From assembly GCA_016209155.1 (NCBI GenBank), contig JACQWU010000178.1, positions 1 through 5,949 on the forward strand: 5,949 nucleotides of DNA, written 5' to 3'. Positions 1-5,175 of the stretch are shown here, piece by piece. Positions within the stretch are counted from its first letter, which is position 1. Every line of letters begins with the position of its first letter. The stretch is from Candidatus Desantisiibacteriota bacterium (GTDB taxonomy: Bacteria; JACRDZ01). Position numbers and translations under genes: made by a program. Below the pieces are notes generated by a model, which did not search any database, had not been told where the DNA came from, and saw only the letters and a list, made by a program, of their open reading frames with translations.

Positions 1-161
1 CGGAGTGGATGGGTTATAAATATCCTGCCAGCTTGTGTCACAATTTAAATATCCTCGCCTCCTCCGCCATATACATTCCCAATTGCATAATACAACATCC
101 TATCCTCCCCAACATAAGAAACCCATATTTCCGTTGCCCGTGATCCGCTATCCGTAGTCAT
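1..161 (-). pseudogene. Decayed coding remnant, minus strand
   Basis: Read on the minus strand, positions 161 to 45 give a 38-residue open stretch starting MTTDSGSRATEIWVSYVGED and ending at TAA (45-47). Its composition looks like real protein, resembling a repeat of a sialidase- or propeller-like extracellular protein, but I cannot name a family. After that stop the protein-like reading continues in another frame (NCDTSWQDIYNPSTP, about 50 to 5), which suggests a frameshift near 50-65. Upstream a TAG (168-170) closes the frame, and the palindromic element at 172 follows directly. I read this as the remnant of a gene broken by indels and perhaps by insertion of that element. There is no ribosome site before the ATG at 161. 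The call is inference. Confidence 0.35.
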
Positions 162-171
162 AGGAATCTAT

Positions 172-358
172 TTAATACCTGAATCTTGCACTTCAGATTC
201 ATAAATCGCCAATACATTCCGAAATCCTGCGTCTTCGGCAATTTTGCTCCTCACCGTACTGGGTAAGTACGGTTACGTCATAAAATCACCTGACAGACTT
301 GTTTTTCGGGTATCTTGGCGATTTTACCTGAATCTGAAGTGCAAGATTCAGGTATTAA
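172..358. repeat. 187-bp palindromic element with about 40-bp terminal inverted repeats
   Basis: The left arm (172-212) and right arm (315-358) are inverted copies. The outer 30 bp (TTAATACCTGAATCTTGCAC onward) match perfectly, and after a 1 versus 4 nt bulge another 10 bp (AAATCGCCAA) match. The middle continues the fold: 237-260 pairs imperfectly with 266-290, ending in an 8-bp perfect stem (253-260/266-273) with loop GGGTA. The whole segment can therefore form one long hairpin or cruciform. Both ends carry TTAA (172-175 and 355-358), which could be a target duplication or just part of the palindrome. It has no transposase, so it resembles a MITE or a large intergenic palindromic repeat. 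The minus strand has a 34-codon open stretch (272-168) with AEDAGFRNVLAIYESEVQDS, probably incidental. Confidence 0.75.
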
Positions 359-365
359 TTATTTT

Positions 366-399
366 TACATTTTAATTTATTCATCCATATTAAAATGTA
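366..399. repeat. 11-bp AT-rich inverted repeat
   Basis: TACATTTTAAT (366-376) is exactly inverted as ATTAAAATGTA (389-399) around a 12-nt loop. It lies 8 nt beyond the large palindromic element. The stem is AT-rich and has no downstream T-run, so it is not a convincing terminator. It could be an operator-like site or part of the same repeat-rich intergenic block. Confidence 0.4.
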
Positions 400-417
400 T
401 TTATTGATTTATTCTTT

Positions 418-477
418 GCGAGACTAAAGTCTCGCACTACATAATAATTATATTGTAATGCGAGGCACGAGCCACGC
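418..477. repeat. Pair of REP-like stem-loops
   Basis: The first hairpin is a perfect 8-bp stem, GCGAGACT (418-425) and AGTCTCGC (428-435), with a 2-nt centre that would open to a larger loop. The second (460-477) is GCG-A-GGC, loop ACGA, GCC-A-CGC, with one A:A mismatch. Both begin with TGCGAG and are followed within a few bases by CTAC (437-440 and 480-483). They are GC-rich in an AT-rich spacer. This layout resembles paired REP/BIME-type intergenic repeats; no copy number can be judged from one window. Confidence 0.5.
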
Positions 478-647
478 CTGCTACTGGCGTTATCCCTAAT
501 ATCTCTACCACTCACGGTAAACTAATTTCCTCCGTCTCTATCCACCCCTTTCATATCTCGGCGCAAATTTTATTCTCCTTCTGAATTATTATTTATGACT
601 TCTGTATTTATTATCTGATATTCCTGCACGAAAAATCTTAAAATCTC
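478..647. other. Intergenic spacer without recognisable gene
   Basis: No start codon with a ribosome site and no protein-like reading was found on either strand. The plus strand has an open stretch without a start codon whose composition does not look coding. The segment separates the repeat block from the lipoprotein promoter. It may be further decayed sequence. Confidence 0.4.
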
Positions 648-676
648 TTGACACTACCGTTTTTATTTGGTTAAAT
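648..676 (+). promoter_or_regulatory. Sigma70-type promoter of the lipoprotein gene
   Basis: A perfect TTGACA -35 box (648-653) is followed after 17 bp by TTAAAT (671-676), a 4-of-6 match to TATAAT. Transcription would start near 683, leaving a short leader of about 27 nt. A strong Shine-Dalgarno AAGGAG (698-703) sits 6 nt before the ATG at 710. Spacing and position support a constitutive-type promoter; no operator is evident. Confidence 0.65.
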
Positions 677-709
677 TGAAGATAAAGATGTATTTAAAAG
701 GAGAAAAAA

Positions 710-1549
710 ATGATTAATTATAGTTTAAAAATAAAAGTAATATTGTTGCTATTTAGTATTATTATCACAATTTCATTTTTACCTATTTCCTGTGGTGGCG
801 GTAAAGGAAGTGAAAAAACAAATGATAGTAATAATGATAATGATAATGATAAGAATGATACCACATCGCATTATGATACAACAAAACAATATGATACGAC
901 AAATTTAAATGATACTACAAAAATTTATGACACAACCATACATTATGATACAACAAAGGCAATATATTCAACAATTGGTTCTGCTGGCGGAAAAATTACT
1001 TCCAGAGATGGATTAATGACTTTGGAATTTTTGACAAACACATTAGATGAAGACACGAAGATTGTAATAATTAACAAAAATAAGGATGATCTTCCAAAGC
1101 AATTTTCCGCTATTAATCCTGATTCAGGATATGAACTTTTGCCAAAAACTTTAAATATTAAAAAACCTGTAAAAGTGACTTTTGAATTACCGGGGGCAGT
1201 AAAAGTTACTGATAGTACAATTATAATTGCAATTCCTTTTCCGGCATTTTCAAATGAAGATAAACTTGCATGGTTTGACAGTGTAAAATTAAATATTAAT
1301 AATCCAATTCATCTTCCTACTATTAAAAAATTCAGAAAGCTTATGGAACCGGAATCATTTTCCGGTCAGGTTTCAGGTGAAATGCCTGATTGGGCAAATA
1401 AAAGCGGTGGTATTGGTGTAGGTGGCAATACAACTTTAGGCGGTACAAACGGAATAACAATCAGACATTATGTTTCTCCTGATCTTACATCAGAATTTAA
1501 TTTTTCTTTAGATCTTGGAAATATACCGCAATGCAGCAATATCACATAA
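710..1549 (+). CDS. Surface lipoprotein with DTT repeats and ZU5-like domain (5' part, frameshifted)
   Basis: This is the N-terminal part of a predicted exported lipoprotein. Residues 6-27 form a Lys-bearing hydrophobic signal peptide ending FLPISC, with Cys28 as the probable lipidation site; the lipobox is relaxed because Pro is at -3. A Gly/Asn/Asp linker (29-49) leads to six DTT hexapeptide repeats (50-85). Residues 87-165 have the pattern of a ZU5-like beta domain: GSAGGKITSRDGLMTLEF near the start and LPKTLNIKKPVKVTFELP at the end. The ATG at 710 has an excellent ribosome site. The frame ends at 1549, while the sequence continues sensibly in the +1 frame (1515-2459), so the true protein was probably one chain of about 583 residues. 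One extra base near 1529 would explain the break. It likely acts at the outer surface; the ligand is unknown. Confidence 0.8.
   Translation: MINYSLKIKVILLLFSIIITISFLPISCGGGKGSEKTNDSNNDNDNDKNDTTSHYDTTKQYDTTNLNDTTKIYDTTIHYDTTKAIYSTIGSAGGKITSRDGLMTLEFLTNTLDEDTKIVIINKNKDDLPKQFSAINPDSGYELLPKTLNIKKPVKVTFELPGAVKVTDSTIIIAIPFPAFSNEDKLAWFDSVKLNINNPIHLPTIKKFRKLMEPESFSGQVSGEMPDWANKSGGIGVGGNTTLGGTNGITIRHYVSPDLTSEFNFSLDLGNIPQCSNIT
857..964 (+). repeat. Six 18-bp units encoding DTTxxY-type hexapeptides
   Basis: Residues 50-85 of the lipoprotein read DTTSHY, DTTKQY, DTTNLN, DTTKIY, DTTIHY and DTTKAI. Each unit is 18 bp beginning GAT/GAC-ACn-ACn, and the last position is usually Tyr. The Asp-Thr-Thr core is constant, while its codons and the three variable residues differ, so the repeat is old or under protein-level selection rather than freshly amplified. 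It probably forms an extended hydrophilic stalk between the lipid anchor and the ZU5-like domain. Confidence 0.8.
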
Positions 1550-2459
1550 AAATGGAATCAGTATACATGAACTTATAACCGGAGCACCTGTTCTTGATAT
1601 CCCTTCTACTTCTTCATATATGTATGGTGTGCTTTTTATGAATTCACCTGAATATATTAATAATGGAAATGTTAGATCCGATTGTCTTATTAGTTATGGA
1701 TTTTCCGGAGCATATACATCTTTTTGGTATGAAACTGCTTTTGGGGAGTCAACATTGTCAAGCGCTAATACGGAAATATCAGATGCATGGATACCTTTAA
1801 AAAATACAGCCGGTTATAATTTGAATTATGGGGAAGTTGCTCATACAAATAAAACCGTTGAGTGGAAACAATATAATACAACTAACCATATTTGGGAAAG
1901 TCGTAAAATATTATATTCTGATTGGTTTGCAACTACTAATCAGTTTAATATGCCGGTAAGCGCGCAAGGCGGATTTGATAGTTTTGCGCTTATTGTAACC
2001 CAGGGATTTGGTATCCCGGGTGAATTATGGTACGGGAACATTAATGACACAAAAGGTGTAAAAGTCGGAGAGGTTGGTACCTGGCCCAAAAAAATTCGCG
2101 GCGTCAATGGTTTATGTTTTGTAACAAATTATCAATCAAATGATTTAACAGTAATAAAATGGCCTGTTTCATCAATAAAACCTGAAATACTATATAATGT
2201 ACCTGTAGGGAATGGACCTGTAGGTATAGATCTTGGAATTGACAAAGATAGCACCATACATGTATTAACTACAGGATTTAATGATAATACTTATACAATA
2301 ACTCAAATTGCGCCTGACGGCTCATTAAAATCAAATAAGACCACAACATTAACTAACTGTAATAATCCTGGACATGCTTCATTTATAACAAAAAATAAAA
2401 TTCTTATAACAAGTTACACTGACAGCACATATGTTATAGTTACAAGAGAGACCAACTAA
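1515..2459 (+). CDS. Surface lipoprotein, propeller-like C-terminal part (3' part, frameshifted)
   Basis: This frame continues the lipoprotein encoded from 710. A TAG at 1509-1511 closes it upstream, and the only nearby start is a TTG at 1515 without a ribosome site, inside the upstream frame. It is thus better read as the downstream half of a shifted gene than as a separate gene. Sense resumes around NAAISHKNGISIHELITGA. Toward the end there are beta-propeller-like signatures: FVTNYQSNDLTVIKWP (about residues 202-217) resembles YVTN-type repeats, followed by VPVGNGPVGIDLG and a blade-like IHVLTTGFNDNTYTI. No catalytic motif is visible. The probable role is extracellular binding or adhesion as part of the anchored protein. 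The product is translated only if the shift is bypassed or is an assembly error. Confidence 0.7.
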   Translation: MEIYRNAAISHKNGISIHELITGAPVLDIPSTSSYMYGVLFMNSPEYINNGNVRSDCLISYGFSGAYTSFWYETAFGESTLSSANTEISDAWIPLKNTAGYNLNYGEVAHTNKTVEWKQYNTTNHIWESRKILYSDWFATTNQFNMPVSAQGGFDSFALIVTQGFGIPGELWYGNINDTKGVKVGEVGTWPKKIRGVNGLCFVTNYQSNDLTVIKWPVSSIKPEILYNVPVGNGPVGIDLGIDKDSTIHVLTTGFNDNTYTITQIAPDGSLKSNKTTTLTNCNNPGHASFITKNKILITSYTDSTYVIVTRETN

Positions 2460-2469
2460 TATTAACTGA

Positions 2470-2595
2470 AATTATAATAAAGATTGCCCATTATGTTCAA
2501 TTTACGCTTGGAATAAAATTAGATGCAGCGGAAAACAGAATATATATTCATATAAAAGTATAATAGCTGACACTAAATTTATAATTGAACATTGA
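2470..2595 (+). other. Coding-like open stretch between lipoprotein and acyltransferase
   Basis: This spacer has 41 codons free of stops between TGA (2467-2469) and TGA (2593-2595), in the frame of the acyltransferase start. It has no ATG. The reading (KDCPLCSIYAWNKIRCSGKQ and on to IIADTKFIIEH) looks partly protein-like and could be a displaced C-terminal tail of the lipoprotein after a second frameshift. It could equally be chance in AT-rich DNA. No terminator hairpin or convincing promoter was seen here. Confidence 0.2.
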
Positions 2596-2598
2596 ACT

Positions 2599-3015
2599 AT
2601 GAATAATATAAAAAAAGATCAAAAATTTTTATATGTAGATAATCTACGGGTATTTCTAATAATACTGATAATTATGCTTCATATTGCCATTACTTACGGT
2701 GCCTCCGGGAGATGGTATTATTATGAACATACAGAAAACCTGTTGTCAGTGGTGCTTCTTACGGTTTTTTGCGCAGTGGTACAGTCTTTTAGCCTGGGAT
2801 TTTTCTTTATGATAGCAGGTTTTTTTACACCAGGCCCATATTCAAGAAAAGGGGCAAAAGACTATATGAAAGGAAGGATCAAGCGCCTTGGCATTCCTTT
2901 TCTTTTTTATTGCTTTTTAATAAATCCAGCCATACTGCACATCTTATTTGTTGTTTTGAAAAAAAAATCTATAACTTTCTGGAATTATTTCGGTTCAGTC
3001 CGTTATGGTTTGTAG
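2599..3015 (+). CDS. Acyltransferase-3 family membrane protein, N-terminal part (frameshifted)
   Basis: This is the N-terminal third of a multi-pass O-acyltransferase of the Acyltransferase-3 type (OatA/OpgC-like), enzymes that move acyl groups onto extracytoplasmic glycans. Arg17 and His28 form the family R-X10-H motif in YVDNLRVFLIILIIMLHI. A basic loop KGRIKRLGIPF (about 91-101) matches the conserved (R/K)RL-x-P segment. Hydrophobic spans lie at about 17-36, 48-75 and 97-120. An in-frame TGA at 2593-2595 fixes ATG 2599 as the only upstream start, but no Shine-Dalgarno is visible (TTGAACATTGAACT precedes it). The frame ends at 3015, and family-like sequence continues in the other frame. Full length would be about 366 residues, normal for the family. 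The substrate is unknown. Confidence 0.8.
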   Translation: MNNIKKDQKFLYVDNLRVFLIILIIMLHIAITYGASGRWYYYEHTENLLSVVLLTVFCAVVQSFSLGFFFMIAGFFTPGPYSRKGAKDYMKGRIKRLGIPFLFYCFLINPAILHILFVVLKKKSITFWNYFGSVRYGL

Positions 3016-3698
3016 AAACGTTGCTAATCTTCGCTTTTTTTTATCATTTTTGGCTAAGATATAGCAAAATGAAAATTCCCAAAATAAAAGAATTAACAAA
3101 TACGCATCTATTAATGTTTGCATTTGTGTTGACGATTCTTAATTTTATTATCCGTATATGGTGGCCCACCGGAAAAAATTTTTCAAATCTGCAATTTGGT
3201 TACTTTCCTGGATATATAGTTTTTTTTATTGCAGGGGTAATTGCTTATGAAAATAACTGGTTTCTGAATTTCAATGATTCTATGGGGATGCTTTGGTTCA
3301 AAATCTCCGGAGTACTTATTTTATTATTACCTGTGGTAATGATATTTGGCGGAAGTGTAAAAGACCTGAGTCCTTTTATGGGAGGGATTTGCTGGCAGTC
3401 GATGGTGTATTCTATGTGGGAAGCTTTTACGGGTACAGGATTAATTACTGGATTTTTTGTTATTTTTCGTAGAAAAATGGATTTTCAGAATGATATAACA
3501 AAATTTTTATCGGATAATGTTTATTCAGCTTATATTATTCACGCACTGGTCATTATATTTTATGCGTACGCGTTGAAAGACATATATATGCATCCTTTGA
3601 TCAAGTTCGTCTTTGTATCGGTTACCGGAGTAAGTTTATGTTTTTTAATTAGCCATTTTCTCGCAAGAAAAATCCCTTATCTAAAAAAAATCCTGTGA
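2910..3698 (+). CDS. Acyltransferase-3 family membrane protein, C-terminal part (frameshifted)
   Basis: This is the downstream two thirds of the acyltransferase begun at 2599. The first in-frame ATG is 2910, but residues from there to about the A9 tract (2959-2967) are an out-of-frame reading of the upstream half. Genuine sequence begins between about 2960 and 2996 and leads into FSPLWFVETLLIF, the family's typical (G/S)PLWF-x-x-x-LLIF span. About seven hydrophobic helices follow, including FPGYIVFFIAGVIAYE and ITGFFVIFRR. SDNVYSAYIIHALVIIF near the end matches the conserved S-x-x-x-Y-x-x-Y-x-x-H helix. Adding the N-terminal spans gives about ten membrane helices, as expected. One missing base restores a single frame, either A10 instead of A9 or a base near 2993. 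It may be non-functional, slippage-dependent or an assembly error. Confidence 0.75.
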   Translation: MLFNKSSHTAHLICCFEKKIYNFLELFRFSPLWFVETLLIFAFFYHFWLRYSKMKIPKIKELTNTHLLMFAFVLTILNFIIRIWWPTGKNFSNLQFGYFPGYIVFFIAGVIAYENNWFLNFNDSMGMLWFKISGVLILLLPVVMIFGGSVKDLSPFMGGICWQSMVYSMWEAFTGTGLITGFFVIFRRKMDFQNDITKFLSDNVYSAYIIHALVIIFYAYALKDIYMHPLIKFVFVSVTGVSLCFLISHFLARKIPYLKKIL

Positions 3699-3710
3699 TC
3701 GGCTGGTTAA

Positions 3711-3809
3711 GGAAGTAAAGGAAGGGGCGTATTTGTAAATTTTAGGGATGCACCTGAAAGTATTAAAAAACTTGACTATAAATATTATATATATATAATT
3801 AAAGATTAA
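3711..3809 (+). pseudogene. Possible C-terminal gene scrap
   Basis: After the acyltransferase stop and a second in-frame TAA (3708-3710), 32 codons remain open to TAA 3807-3809. They read GVFVNFRDAPESIKKLDYKY and onward. The composition looks protein-like, with no start codon and no ribosome site. I suspect the tail of a deleted gene but recognise no family. The tail part overlaps a promoter-like sequence, so chance is a real alternative. Confidence 0.2.
3772..3799 (+). promoter_or_regulatory. Sigma70-type promoter before the aldo/keto-reductase-like gene
   Basis: TTGACT (3772-3777) and a perfect TATAAT (3794-3799) are separated by 16 bp. A start near 3806 would give a leader of about 137 nt before the ATG at 3943, containing a small ORF with its own ribosome site. 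The surrounding (TA)n tract makes chance -10 boxes likely, so confidence is moderate. No operator or riboswitch-like fold was recognised in the leader. Confidence 0.5.
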
Positions 3810-3857
3810 TATTAAATAAATAATATAGTGTCGTAAAAATTCATTAAAGGAGCGTTT

Positions 3858-3953
3858 ATGCACTTTGTTATTCCATTTTACAGTTTACAGTTTTTTTATT
3901 GGCTAATTACATTAAAAGGATGCACCCCTTGTGGAGGTATTTATGGATTTTAG
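3858..3953 (+). CDS. Possible 31-residue leader ORF
   Basis: ATG 3858 is preceded by AAAGGAG (3846-3852) at 5-nt spacing, one of the best ribosome sites in the window. The frame encodes 31 residues, hydrophobic and aromatic in the first part (FVIPFYSLQFFYWLI), then TLKGCTPCGGIYGF with a CxxC, and ends at TAG 3951-3953. It overlaps the first 11 nt of the aldo/keto-reductase-like gene in another frame. It may be a translated leader that couples to the next gene, a small membrane peptide, or noise. Conservation cannot be judged here. Confidence 0.3.
   Translation: MHFVIPFYSLQFFYWLITLKGCTPCGGIYGF
3933..3937 (+). promoter_or_regulatory. Ribosome binding site that fixes ATG 3943
   Basis: GGAGG lies 5 nt before ATG 3943. 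A GTG at 3931 in the same frame would put the start 2 nt before this Shine-Dalgarno and has none of its own. The ATG is therefore preferred, giving a protein beginning MDFRKKIILGRTGL. Confidence 0.75.
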
Positions 3954-4728
3954 AAAAAAGATAATCTTAGGCAGAACAGGACTTCTTGCAGGGCGTCTTG
4001 GACTTGCGGCAAGCTATGGCGCTCCCACCGAAGCTTTTGAGGAAGCATTCGAAAAGGGATGTAACTATTTTTACTGGGGTTCATTTCGTAAAGATACAAT
4101 GTGCCGGGCAATAAAAAATATATGCGCGAAAGGTAAACGTGATGACTTGATTATTGTAGTACAAAGCTATTCGCGTTCACCTTATTTGATGGAAGTGTTT
4201 TACAAAAAAGCTTTAAAATCTCTCGGACTTGATCATGCTGATATTCTGCTTCTGGGATGCCATAATAAACGTCCGGCACAGAAGCTTATTAATAAAGCCA
4301 TACAGATGAAAGAAAAAGGATATTATCGTTTTCTTGGTATGTCCGGACATAATAGATTACTGTTTCCTCAAGTAGCTAAAGAAGGGATATTTGATCTTTT
4401 CCATGTAAGATATAATGCTGTGCATCGCGGTGCTGAAAAAGAAATTTTTGTTCCTCTTCAATATGATTCACGGCCCGGGATAGTTTCATATACAGCAACA
4501 TCATGGGGACAACTGCTGAATATAAAAAATATGCCTCCCGATAGCACTATACCGCCAGCTTCCGACTGCTACCGCTTTGTGCTTTCAAATTCAAGTGTTG
4601 ATGTATGTATGTGCGGACCGCGGGATTTAAGCCAGATGAGAGAAGCCTTAAAAACATTAGAACTCGGACCGCTAAATAATGAAGAAATGGAACGCATTAA
4701 AAAAATAGGAGACTATATCCACAAGTGA
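3943..4728 (+). CDS. Aldo/keto-reductase-fold protein with atypical catalytic residues
   Basis: This 261-residue protein has the order of an aldo/keto reductase barrel: an N-terminal LGRTGL (9-14), ADILLLGCHNKRP (99-111), GYYRFLGMSGHNR (126-138), RPGIVSYTATSWGQLL (177-192) and CGPRDLSQMREAL (224-236), where the family has its cofactor-binding end. It is shorter than the usual 280-330. The catalytic tetrad (Asp, Tyr, Lys, His) is mostly missing. Where the family has FxDTAxxYG this has NYFYWGSF (41-48), and where it has the Lys of TK it has VVQSY (72-76). His107 may correspond to the active-site His. Distinctive conserved-looking blocks are VRYNAVHRGAEKE (155-167) and SDCYRFVLSN (207-216). It may be a divergent oxidoreductase subfamily or a non-catalytic member; the substrate is unknown. 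It is probably expressed alone from the 3772 promoter. Confidence 0.75.
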   Translation: MDFRKKIILGRTGLLAGRLGLAASYGAPTEAFEEAFEKGCNYFYWGSFRKDTMCRAIKNICAKGKRDDLIIVVQSYSRSPYLMEVFYKKALKSLGLDHADILLLGCHNKRPAQKLINKAIQMKEKGYYRFLGMSGHNRLLFPQVAKEGIFDLFHVRYNAVHRGAEKEIFVPLQYDSRPGIVSYTATSWGQLLNIKNMPPDSTIPPASDCYRFVLSNSSVDVCMCGPRDLSQMREALKTLELGPLNNEEMERIKKIGDYIHK

Positions 4729-5157
4729 TTAATTTACAACAATAAATGGCAAACCAGGACATTTTCCCTGCTTCATAAATTCTTTTGAATTCCGGATTTC
4801 AGGATGAATTTTCATATAATATTCCTCAATTACTTCAATCGCTCTTTCTGCATCTTTTTCTGATACAGCCAGCAGGTAAGTATTGCCGCAGCATCCTTTA
4901 TTACATTCAGACTCAGGAAGAATTATACATGGAATATTTTCATTATCAAGTATATTAGAAAGAACTTTAATCCAGTCTAATTCACCTTTTCTTATAATAA
5001 CAGAATTTTCAGAATCATTATTTACCTCTTGCTGTCCTTTCTGCTTTATAATTCCATTTTCATCTGGATATACAAGAACCTCACCACAGTCTGCACAGCA
5101 TTCAATATGTTCATAATATTCCTCACCGCATCCCGGACACTTTTTTATTTTTGACAT
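4729..5157 (-). CDS. Zinc-ribbon protein with DUF2007-like domain
   Basis: This 142-residue cytoplasmic protein starts with a zinc-ribbon: Cys7-x2-Cys10 and Cys20/21 with Cys24 in KKCPGCGEEYYEHIECCADC. A polar linker (about 30-57) follows. Residues 58-115 run GELDWIKVLSNILDNENIPC, a Cys-rich CNKGCCG (85-91), TYLLAVSEKDAERAIEVIEE. This is the layout of DUF2007-like putative signal-transducing domains, small ACT/GlnB-like folds. The C-terminal tail has one more Cys (133). The function is unknown; metal binding is likely from the Cys pairs. Its start lies 18 nt after the PEP carboxykinase stop, so the two are probably co-transcribed. The Shine-Dalgarno is weak (GGAAAG about 9 nt before the ATG). 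Its stop abuts the stop of the convergent upstream gene. Confidence 0.7.
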   Translation of the reverse strand: MSKIKKCPGCGEEYYEHIECCADCGEVLVYPDENGIIKQKGQQEVNNDSENSVIIRKGELDWIKVLSNILDNENIPCIILPESECNKGCCGNTYLLAVSEKDAERAIEVIEEYYMKIHPEIRNSKEFMKQGKCPGLPFIVVN

Positions 5158-5175
5158 CGTAATTTCTTTCCAAAA

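Noticed and set aside
172-358. Palindrome as part of a CRISPR array or a riboswitch
   Set aside because: There are no direct repeats with spacers, and no conserved riboswitch core or downstream gene in the right position; the inverted-repeat layout explains it better.
366-399. Inverted repeat as a Rho-independent terminator
   Set aside because: The stem is AT-rich with no following T-run, and no intact gene ends here on either strand.
2536-2585. TATAAT-like boxes (2559-2564, 2580-2585) as an acyltransferase promoter
   Set aside because: No acceptable -35 box at 15-19 bp upstream; such hexamers are expected by chance in this AT-rich spacer.
3681-3863. Minus-strand 60-codon open frame over the acyltransferase end and following spacer
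   Set aside because: Composition is that of AT-rich non-coding DNA (Ile/Tyr/Phe runs), there is no ribosome site, and it overlaps a promoter and the end of a real gene.
3931-3942. GTG 3931 as start of the aldo/keto-reductase-like gene
   Set aside because: GGAGG at 3933-3937 lies within this extension and is ideally placed for ATG 3943.
4883-5116. Plus-strand 77-codon open frame
   Set aside because: It is the antisense shadow of the zinc-ribbon protein, whose Cys motifs and context show the minus strand is coding.
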